Below are positions 58,579 to 64,000 of a stretch of DNA of 64,000 nt, one piece after another. Every line of letters starts with the position of its first letter. Position 1 is the first letter of the stretch. The stretch spans positions 1-64,000 of the forward strand of contig CAWICW010000013.1 in the NCBI GenBank assembly GCA_963834685.1. The letters run 5' to 3'. The stretch is from Palsa-504 sp963834685. Lineage in GTDB: Bacteria; Actinomycetota; Actinomycetes; Streptosporangiales; Streptosporangiaceae. The notes under the pieces are model-generated. The model was given only the letters and a program-made list of their open reading frames with translations, made no database searches and had not been told where the DNA came from. The position numbers and the translations under genes were made by a program.

Positions 58579-59026
58579 TCATCTCCGCACCAGACTAGGG
58601 CCTGATCCTGCAATGTAGATAACTTGGCGGGCGACGTTGACGGCGTGCTCACTGAGACGCTCGTAGAGGGGCGCCATCAGCGTCATCTCTATCGTTACCG
58701 GTAGTGTCAGCAGTCCTGAGGAAAGTTCGGCTATCAAGCTGGCGTGAAGCTCACCCATTTCGTTATCGCGTTCGGCTAGCGCGACGGCGGCGGAATGGTC
58801 GCGCTGGTACCAGGAGTCCGCGGTCCGGTGCCACATGTCAGATGCGAGGTTCCCCATTCGTTCGACGAGTTCCCGGCTGCGGGGTGAGAGGTCCTCACTG
58901 CGAATGTGGTTGGCCCTGGAGGCGAGTTGTACGACGAGGTGGTGGGAGCGCTCGAGTTCGGGAAGGATTCTCAGCACGCAGAGCAGGAAGCGGAGGTCTG
59001 AAGCGACAGGCGCCTGCAGGAGGATG
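58579..59026 (-). pseudogene. 5'-truncated phoU paralogue
   Basis: The frame from LLQAPVASDLRFLLCVLRIL onward through LYERLSEHAVNVARQVIYIA is clearly PhoU, about 60 percent alike by eye to the intact phoU at 42749. It lacks the first 70 or so residues: at about 59026 homology stops and an unrelated gene fragment begins in another frame. ATG 58977 could start a 132-residue half protein, but there is no ribosome binding site. I take it as a remnant. Confidence 0.65.
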
Positions 59027-59032
59027 GTTGCC

Positions 59033-59190
59033 CAGGGCCTGCCCGGTCCGTTGCTTCGCCAGCGCCAGCACCGGCATGACCAGCAGGGCCGCCGCAGTGA
59101 CGATGAGCCCGGCCGTAGATGCCTCTGGCCGTGCCTGGCCGATCAGGTTCCGGATGCTCTCGATGACCAGGGCAGATGGTGACCGGGCAT
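59033..59190 (-). pseudogene. internal fragment of a cation diffusion facilitator gene
   Basis: On the minus strand SALVIESIRNLIGQARPEAS and TAGLIVTAAALLVMPVLALA with KQRTGQALGN match the middle of CDF-type cation transporters, the family also encoded intact at 59302 (compare KARTGAALGN there). Both ends are missing. It abuts the phoU fragment directly, showing that an old recombination joined two unrelated pieces. Confidence 0.55.
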
Positions 59191-59212
59191 GGAACCCTCG
59201 TGCCTCCCCGGC

Positions 59213-59252
59213 AGCGAATAATTCGGGAACAGAGCGAATAATTCGGGAACAG
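59213..59252. repeat. perfect 20-bp tandem duplication
   Basis: AGCGAATAATTCGGGAACAG occurs twice in immediate succession (59213-59232 and 59233-59252). Each unit contains the palindromic core GAAT-A-ATTC. It lies 49 bp before the cation transporter start and may be a paired operator or a slippage product. Confidence 0.85.
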
Positions 59253-59301
59253 AAGGTTACGGTGCTAGGCGGGCGAGCGCCGCCGCCGGGAGGATATTGC
59301 C

Positions 59302-59901
59302 ATGACGCTGGCCGGTGATCCGGCCCGCCAGGCGCTGCTGCGCCGCGGCTTTGCGCTGGAGTATGTGACGCTGGCGTGGAACGTGATCGGGATCGTGGTG
59401 CTGGCGATCGCGGCGGTCGCGGCGCGGTCGGTGGCGCTGGCCGGGTTCGGCCTGGATTCGCTGATCGAGATCGGCGCGTCCACCGTCGTGATCTGGGAAC
59501 TGTCCGGCACCGGCGAGCAGCGCCAGCGGCGGGCCCTGCGGCTGATCGGGGCCGCGTTCGCCGCCCTGGCCGCGTACCTGCTGGTGCAGTCCACCGTGGT
59601 GCTGGCCACCGGGTACCACCCGGGGCACTCGGTGCCCGGGATCATCTGGACGGCGGTGACCGCGGCGGTGATGTTCGCGCTGGCCGCCGGCAAGGCCCGC
59701 ACCGGCGCCGCGCTGGGTAATCCGGTGCTGCGGACCGAGGGCCGGGTCACCCTGATTGACGGCATCCTGGCCACCGCGGTGCTGGCGGGCCTGGTCCTGA
59801 ACGCCGCGCTGGGGTGGTGGTGGGCCGACCCGGCTGCCGGATATGTACTGGTCTTCTACGCCGGCCGCGAAGTACGGGACATCTACCGCCGGCACCTATG
59901 A
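59302..59901 (+). CDS. cation transporter (CDF-like membrane protein)
   Basis: 199 residues with five or six transmembrane helices. Metal-site-like acidic residues occur in FGLDSLIEIGAS and in VTLIDGILAT with WADPAAGY. It aligns with the transmembrane part of cation diffusion facilitators and lacks the cytosolic C-terminal domain, as in a known short actinobacterial subgroup. The start at ATG 59302 is preceded by GGGAGGATATTGCC. The substrate (metal) is unknown. An operator directly follows the stop. Confidence 0.78.
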   Translation: MTLAGDPARQALLRRGFALEYVTLAWNVIGIVVLAIAAVAARSVALAGFGLDSLIEIGASTVVIWELSGTGEQRQRRALRLIGAAFAALAAYLLVQSTVVLATGYHPGHSVPGIIWTAVTAAVMFALAAGKARTGAALGNPVLRTEGRVTLIDGILATAVLAGLVLNAALGWWWADPAAGYVLVFYAGREVRDIYRRHL

Positions 59902-59916
59902 TACCCTGCGGGGTAT
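59901..59916. promoter_or_regulatory. CstR/CsoR-type operator 2
   Basis: ATACCC-TGCG-GGGTAT is a perfect match to the inverted repeat. It starts on the last base of the cation transporter stop codon and precedes a possible small Cys-containing protein. A TGTAC-N7-GTACA inverted repeat follows at 59921-59937. Confidence 0.75.
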
Positions 59917-59930
59917 ATGGTGTACCCTAT

Positions 59931-60095
59931 ATGTACAGGCCTGCGACCGTCTGCGCTACTTGCAAAGGTCGCTTGTTACCGGTACAAGGGCGCCCCGCTA
60001 GGCGGGCGCGGGCGGGACGTCTTACGGTCGGTATATGGTCGGCGCTCGCCGCGGTGGTGGCCGGCGCGGGGAGCCACCGCGGCGTCGCCGAGTGA
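59931..60095 (+). CDS. possible small CxxC protein (54 aa)
   Basis: ATG 59931 opens MYRPATVCATCKGRLLPVQG, whose first dozen residues resemble short actinobacterial MYRPATCxxC zinc-type proteins. The remainder is Arg/Ala-rich and unlike that family, so it may be frameshifted or chance. A competing frame (from 59917) exists. It is flanked by operators 2 and 3, which supports some transcribed function here. Confidence 0.3.
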   Translation: MYRPATVCATCKGRLLPVQGRPARRARAGRLTVGIWSALAAVVAGAGSHRGVAE

Positions 60096-60103
60096 GTGAT
60101 ACG

Positions 60104-60119
60104 ATACCCCTGAGGGTAT
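60104..60119. promoter_or_regulatory. CstR/CsoR-type operator 3
   Basis: ATACCC-CTGA-GGGTAT is a perfect match, centred 50 bp before the ATG of the CsoR-family repressor gene, consistent with autoregulation. Confidence 0.8.
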
Positions 60120-60161
60120 ATATCCGAGGACTCGATTGTCCCTGGACTCAGGAGCTTTGGC

Positions 60162-60425
60162 ATGGACGTGGACAGCCAGACGATGGCCGACGTGATCAAA
60201 CGGCTCCGCCGGGCCCAGGGCCAGGTCGGCGGGGTCATCAAGATGATCGAGGAAGGCCGCGACTGCGCCGACGTGGTGACCCAGCTGGCCGCGGCCTCCC
60301 GGGCGCTGGACCGGGCCGGTTTCAAGATCATTGCGACCGGCCTGCAGCAGTGCGCCCTCAACGGCGACGGCGCCGCCGATACCGATCGCGCGCAGCTCGA
60401 GAAGCTCTTCCTCTCCCTCGCCTGA
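60162..60425 (+). CDS. CsoR-family repressor of CstR (persulfide-sensing) type
   Basis: 87 residues, an all-helical CsoR/FrmR/RcnR-family repressor (DVIKRLRRAQGQVGGVIKMI, then EEGRDCADVVTQLAAASRAL). Cys35 and Cys64 are 29 residues apart, as in the CstR cysteine pair. The His that completes the copper site of CsoR (four residues before the second Cys) is Gly60 here, so copper sensing is unlikely. AGGAG precedes the ATG. Operator 3 upstream suggests autorepression, and operators 1, 2, 4 and 5 define a local regulon. Confidence 0.88.
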   Translation: MDVDSQTMADVIKRLRRAQGQVGGVIKMIEEGRDCADVVTQLAAASRALDRAGFKIIATGLQQCALNGDGAADTDRAQLEKLFLSLA

Positions 60426-60462
60426 TCCCTGCTCGCCGGCCAGGGACTTTCGTCACCTAGAA

Positions 60463-60478
60463 ATACCCCCTCCGGTAT
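60463..60478. promoter_or_regulatory. CstR/CsoR-type operator 4
   Basis: ATACCC-CCTC-CGGTAT, one mismatch from the consensus. With operator 5 it forms a pair 57 bp apart upstream of the TauE-type exporter gene. Confidence 0.7.
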
Positions 60479-60519
60479 TTGCGCGGTCGGATGGCGGCCG
60501 GATAGCCTAGTCCTGTCAT

Positions 60520-60535
60520 ATACCCATGGGGGTAT
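60520..60535. promoter_or_regulatory. CstR/CsoR-type operator 5
   Basis: ATACCC-ATGG-GGGTAT is a perfect match, 19 bp before the start of the TauE/SafE gene, where it would overlap the transcription start. Confidence 0.8.
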
Positions 60536-60553
60536 ATAGGACAGGAGGCCCGC

Positions 60554-61474
60554 ATGCTGGCCGTCGCCATCCCGGCCGGGCTGCTGATCGGCCTTTCACT
60601 CGGTGCCCTCGGCGGCGGCGGGTCTATCCTTACCGTCCCGGTCCTGGTCTACCTGTTGCACCAGCCGCCGCATGAGGCCACGGCCGGGTCGCTGCTCATC
60701 GTGGGGATCACGGCGACCGCGGGGATGGTCGCCCACTGGCGGTCCGGCCGGGTCCGGCTCGTAGCGGGCGCCGCCTTCGGCGTCATCGGAGTGACCGGCG
60801 CCTACGCCGGCACCCGGCTGTCCTCGAGCATCCGGCCCGACCTGCTGCTCAGCTTGTTCGCGGGGCTCATGCTGGTGGCCGCAGCGGCCATGCTGCGCCG
60901 TCGGCGCGGGTCGGCCGCCCAGTACGTACCCGCCGCGGCGAGCCCGCATCCCATGCACGAGGCAGCCATATCGGATGACCTCGGCGTTCCGTCATCCCGT
61001 GGCGGGGCCATCACCGCCACCTTGGACAAGCCTGCGGCCGCGATACGGCCGCCGGCTTGGTCCACGGCCGGGCAGCGTCCCAGGGGGACCGCGGCTGTCC
61101 GCCGGGGCGTGAAGGTCGTCGCTGTGGCCACGGGGGTCGGCCTGCTCACCGGCTTCTTCGGCGTGGGCGGCGGGTTCGTCATCGTCCCCGCGCTGGTGCT
61201 CGCCCTCGGCTTCGAGATGCCCGTGGCCGTGGGGACCTCGCTGCTCGTCATCGCGATCAACAGCGCCGCCGCGCTCACCGCCCGGGTCGGTACCCACGTC
61301 CACTTCGCGTGGCCGCTGCTCGGCGTGTTCACCGCCGCCGCGCTGGTCGGGACGCTGGCCGGCAACCGCGTCGCCTCCCGGGTCGACGCGTCCCGGCTCA
61401 CCGCCGCCTTCACCATCCTGCTCGTCGCCGTGGCCGCCTACTCGCTCATCCGCAGCCTGCCGGGGCTGGTGTAA
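60554..61474 (+). CDS. TauE/SafE family sulfite/anion exporter
   Basis: 306 residues with about eight transmembrane helices in two repeats. Signatures are IGLSLGALGGGGSILTVPVL in the first half and LTGFFGVGGGFVIVPALVLA in the second, both with the GxGGG motif. The hydrophilic central loop (about 118-185) is long. Family members export sulfite, sulfoacetate or related anions; in CstR regulons this gene is a standard member. GGAGG precedes the ATG, and two operators lie just upstream. Confidence 0.92.
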   Translation: MLAVAIPAGLLIGLSLGALGGGGSILTVPVLVYLLHQPPHEATAGSLLIVGITATAGMVAHWRSGRVRLVAGAAFGVIGVTGAYAGTRLSSSIRPDLLLSLFAGLMLVAAAAMLRRRRGSAAQYVPAAASPHPMHEAAISDDLGVPSSRGGAITATLDKPAAAIRPPAWSTAGQRPRGTAAVRRGVKVVAVATGVGLLTGFFGVGGGFVIVPALVLALGFEMPVAVGTSLLVIAINSAAALTARVGTHVHFAWPLLGVFTAAALVGTLAGNRVASRVDASRLTAAFTILLVAVAAYSLIRSLPGLV

Positions 61475-61525
61475 CCAGGTCGCTGGCATGGGCAACGCCG
61501 CTAGCAGACAAAACTGTTCGCGCCG

Positions 61526-62062
61526 GTGATCGCCTTCGGCATCCTCGGGGTCATCGGGATCTGGTACCCACAGCTGTTCGGGAACGGCCTGGATATGGCC
61601 AGTGACGCGTTCCTCGGCATCGGCGGCCTGGGTTTGCTGCTCGCCCTGTTCGCGCTCAAGCCGCTGGTCACGGCCATGTGCCTGGGCAGCGGGGCATCGG
61701 GCGGACTGTTCACCCCGACGCTCAGCACCGGCGCGGTTCTCGGCGGCGCGCTCGGCATCGCCTGGAACCTGGCCTGGCCCGGCTCCCCGTCCGGAGCATT
61801 CGCCATGGTCGGTGCGGCGGCCATGATCGGGGCGGCGATGCAAGCGCCGCTGTCCGGACTCGCTCTCGTGCTCGAGCTCACCCACAGCGGGTTCGGACTG
61901 ATGGTCCCGATGATGACGGCGACCGCGATGGCCACCCTCGTCGCCTTCCACGTCGACGGCTACTCCATCTACTCCGCCCGGCTGCCTGCCTACACCGCGG
62001 ACAGCACGCCCGCCGCACCCCAGGGCAGCCGGACGGACCACCGGCCTACGGGCACTGACTAA
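61526..62062 (+). pseudogene. C-terminal half of a ClC-type chloride channel
   Basis: 178 residues starting at GTG 61526 include LGSGASGGLFTPTLSTGAVL and AAMIGAAMQAPLSGLALVLE, the C-terminal half of a ClC channel. The N-terminal half (about 230 residues, with the GSGIP selectivity motif) is absent; the frame upstream (LFAPVIAFGILGVIGIWYPQ) begins abruptly within the protein. It is probably a 5'-truncated pseudogene left by a deletion next to the TauE gene. Confidence 0.65.
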
Positions 62063-62235
62063 AGGCCGGCCGACACAAGCGGCGTGCCCTAGGGGTATTA
62101 GCGCTCCGCACCGCCCGGTCCGGTAACCGGGAACAAAGCAGAGCCGGAAGTCTCTGTCGCCAGGGTCATTGGTCCCTTGTTCCTGGAAGCCTGAGCCGGG
62201 GACGCTGCGGGCGTCACCCTGCGATAGGAGGCCCG

Positions 62236-62358
62236 ATGAGCCGCGTGGTGATCCTCGGCGCAGGAATCTCCGGCCACACCGCTGCCGCCTACGCCAGGAA
62301 GTGGCTGGGCCGCGACGATACGGTGACGGTCGTCTCGCCCAGCACCCGCACGCGATGA
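62236..62358 (+). pseudogene. N-terminal fragment of an SQR-like flavoprotein (40 aa)
   Basis: ATG 62236, with GGAGG upstream, begins SRVVILGAGISGHTAAAYAR, then KWLGRDDTVTVVSPSTRTR and a stop. The first 38 residues match the FAD-binding N-terminus of sulfide:quinone oxidoreductases (GxGxxG). The other 380 or so residues are missing. A GGGTAT half-operator is at 62093-62098. It is a remnant of a second sqr whose remainder was deleted, leaving the promoter region before the aminotransferase gene. Confidence 0.7.
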
Positions 62359-62402
62359 TCGGCGCGGAACGTCAGCGATTCTTCCCGGAGAAGGAGGCGG
62401 CA

Positions 62403-64000
62403 GTGGCAACCGTGGAACGAACGTCGGCCCGTACCGGATCCCCTGTGCCGTCCGGGGCGTCGACGTCGCCGCTGGTGGAGCGGATCCGGCAGGGGATCAT
62501 CGGCGAGGGGGAGGTGATGGACGGCCCGTTCGGGCCGCGGCGGGTCACCTACGCCGATTACACGGCCTCGGGCCGGTCGCTGGACTTCCTCGAGGACTTT
62601 ATCCGCGAGCAGGTCCTGCCGCGGTACGCCAACACCCATACCGAGAGTTCGGGTACCGGCCTGGCCACCACCCGGCTGCGCGAGGATGCCCGGCGGGTCA
62701 TCCGCGACGCCGTCGGCGGCACCGCCGACGACCTGGTCATCTTCTGCGGGTCCGGGGCGACCGGCGCGGTGAACAAGCTCATCGGCATCCTCGAGCTGCG
62801 CGTCCCGGCCGGGCTGGACGAGCGGTATCAGCTCAGTCGGCGAATCCCGGAGGCCGAACGGCCGGTGGTGTTCGTCGGCCCGTACGAACACCACTCCAAC
62901 GAGCTGCCCTGGCGCGAGTCCATCGCCGAGGTGGTGGTCATCGGCGAGGACGCCGGCGGCCATATCGACCTGGCCGACCTGGGCCGCCAGCTGGCCCGGT
63001 ACGCGCGGCGGCCGCTGCTGATCGGCAGCTTCTCGGCCGCCTCCAACGTGACCGGAATCCTGACCGATACCGGCGCGGTCGCCGCGCTGCTGCACACGCA
63101 CGGCGCACTGTCGTTCTGGGACTACGCCGCCGCCGGGCCCTACGTGCCGATCCGGGTCGCCGCCTCCCGCCCGGGCGCCGGCGATCACAAGGACGCGGTG
63201 TTCTTGTCCCCGCACAAGTTCCCCGGCGGCCCGCAGACCCCCGGCGTCCTGGTCGTCCGCCGCGACCTGGTCCGCAACCCGGTGCCGACGGCACCGGGCG
63301 GGGGAACCGTGGCCTTCGTCGACCCCGTCGGGCACCAGTACCTGGACGACCCGGTCGCACGTGAGGAGGGCGGCACCCCCGCCATCGTCGAATCGATCCG
63401 CGCCGGGCTAGTCTTCGCGCTCAAGCAGGCGGTCGGCACCGACCTGATCGCCGCCCGCGAGCAACAGTTGTGCCGGCACGTGCTGGCCCGCTGGGCCGGC
63501 AGCCCCGGCATCGAAGTGCTCGGTAACCAGAAGGCCGCCCGGCTGGCTGTCGTCTCGTTCCGCATCCGGCACGGCACCCGGTACCTGCACCACAACTTCG
63601 TCGTGGCGCTGCTGAACGACCTGTTCGGCATCCAGGCCCGCGGCGGCTGCTCGTGCGCGGGCCCGTACGGGCACCGGCTGCTGGCCATCGGCCCGGTCCG
63701 TTCGCACGCCCTGCGCGAGGAGATCGGGCACGGCTGCGACGGGATCAAGCCCGGCTGGGCCAGGATCAACCTCAACTACTTCATCTCCCCGGCCACCGCG
63801 GACTACCTCGCTGCCGCCGTCGAGCTGATCGCCGCCGACGGCTACCGGCTGCTCCCGGCCTACCGGTTCGACCCGCGCGCCGGCCTGTGGCGGCACGCCG
63901 GCGGGCCGCCACGCCCCCCGCTCACCCTGGCCGACGTCACCTACGGCCCAGACGGCGAGATGAACTACCCGCGGCGCCGCAGCCAGGCCGGCGAGGAAGC
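62403..64000 (+). CDS. class V aminotransferase / cysteine desulfurase-like protein (partial at window end)
   Basis: The frame opens at GTG 62403 after AAGGAGG and stays open to the end of the window (at least 532 residues). It shows a class V PLP enzyme: TYADYTASGRSLDFLEDFIR, GSGATGAVNKLIGIL, SFSAASNVTGILTDTGAVAA, the PLP Lys in FLSPHKFPGGPQTPGVLV, and a Cys-rich loop ARGGCSCAGPYGHRLL like the desulfurase catalytic-Cys region. It is longer than NifS/IscS. It is probably a cysteine desulfurase-like or related sulfur-transfer enzyme in the same island. Confidence 0.85.
   Translation, partial: MATVERTSARTGSPVPSGASTSPLVERIRQGIIGEGEVMDGPFGPRRVTYADYTASGRSLDFLEDFIREQVLPRYANTHTESSGTGLATTRLREDARRVIRDAVGGTADDLVIFCGSGATGAVNKLIGILELRVPAGLDERYQLSRRIPEAERPVVFVGPYEHHSNELPWRESIAEVVVIGEDAGGHIDLADLGRQLARYARRPLLIGSFSAASNVTGILTDTGAVAALLHTHGALSFWDYAAAGPYVPIRVAASRPGAGDHKDAVFLSPHKFPGGPQTPGVLVVRRDLVRNPVPTAPGGGTVAFVDPVGHQYLDDPVAREEGGTPAIVESIRAGLVFALKQAVGTDLIAAREQQLCRHVLARWAGSPGIEVLGNQKAARLAVVSFRIRHGTRYLHHNFVVALLNDLFGIQARGGCSCAGPYGHRLLAIGPVRSHALREEIGHGCDGIKPGWARINLNYFISPATADYLAAAVELIAADGYRLLPAYRFDPRAGLWRHAGGPPRPPLTLADVTYGPDGEMNYPRRRSQAGEE

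Noticed and set aside
60162..60425. Copper regulon (CsoR)
   Set aside because: The His ligand is missing, and no copper ATPase or CopZ gene adjoins it, whereas sulfur genes do.
62289..63335. Minus-strand open frames at the window end
   Set aside because: They are antisense to the class V aminotransferase, whose motifs are clear on the plus strand.
1..64000. CRISPR arrays, rRNA or tRNA genes
   Set aside because: No regularly spaced repeats and no cloverleaf-like sequence with the conserved T-loop were seen by eye; a tRNAscan or CRISPR search was not possible.

Overview
This is a 64 kb chromosomal segment of a high-GC Gram-positive bacterium, almost certainly a mycothiol-producing filamentous-type actinobacterium (Actinomycetia). 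The evidence is the uniformly high GC, mycothiol synthase (mshD), a GlnR-type orphan regulator, the MurT/GatD lipid II amidation pair, the SseA/SseC sulfurtransferase operon, two DivIVA-motif coiled-coil proteins, an Rv1733c-type membrane protein and many promoters whose -10 box lies 6-10 nt before the start codon (leaderless transcripts). I cannot name genus or species. No rRNA, tRNA, CRISPR array or intact insertion sequence was seen.

Layout. 0-19.7 kb is accessory and loosely packed: two short-chain dehydrogenases (one fused to DUF1330) divergent from a TetR regulator, a PRC-barrel protein, a large LuxR-type ATPase regulator, DinB-like, GH26-like, enoyl-CoA hydratase, cupin and methyltransferase genes, an ArsR-SRPBCC pair, and gene debris (transposase, tail-collar, VOC and group II intron-like remnants). 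19.7-36 kb holds a DivIVA-like coiled-coil protein, an MFS exporter, a DUF885 metallopeptidase, furA-katG, a second MFS protein overlapping a zinc alcohol dehydrogenase, a CbbX-type AAA+ protein with an added membrane anchor, an FAD oxidase, Ppx/GppA and a second DivIVA-like protein.

36-55 kb looks like conserved core: mshD-glnR, MoaD-like protein, ECF sigma with its zinc anti-sigma factor, thioredoxin, then a sulfurtransferase operon (Cys-containing leader peptide, DUF4395, SseA, SseC), phoU convergent with pstSCAB, a GntR regulator preceded by a coupled microprotein, two overlapping genes for TraG/VirD4-like proteins with degenerate nucleotide-binding motifs, and murT-gatD.

55.8-64 kb is the most interesting part: a sulfur island. 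It contains a DsrE-like protein, a TusE/DsrC-like protein and a sulfide:quinone oxidoreductase in one operon, a CsoR-family repressor with the two-cysteine CstR (persulfide sensor) pattern, a TauE/SafE exporter, a class V aminotransferase running off the window end, small uncharacterised proteins, and five copies of a 16-bp operator of the form ATACCC-N4-GGGTAT placed before the relevant genes. Truncated genes (DUF302, a second SQR, half a ClC channel, a PhoU/CDF chimera) are interleaved, so the island looks repeatedly rearranged. I infer a persulfide-responsive regulon that oxidises sulfide, relays sulfane sulfur on DsrE/TusE carriers and exports oxidised sulfur.
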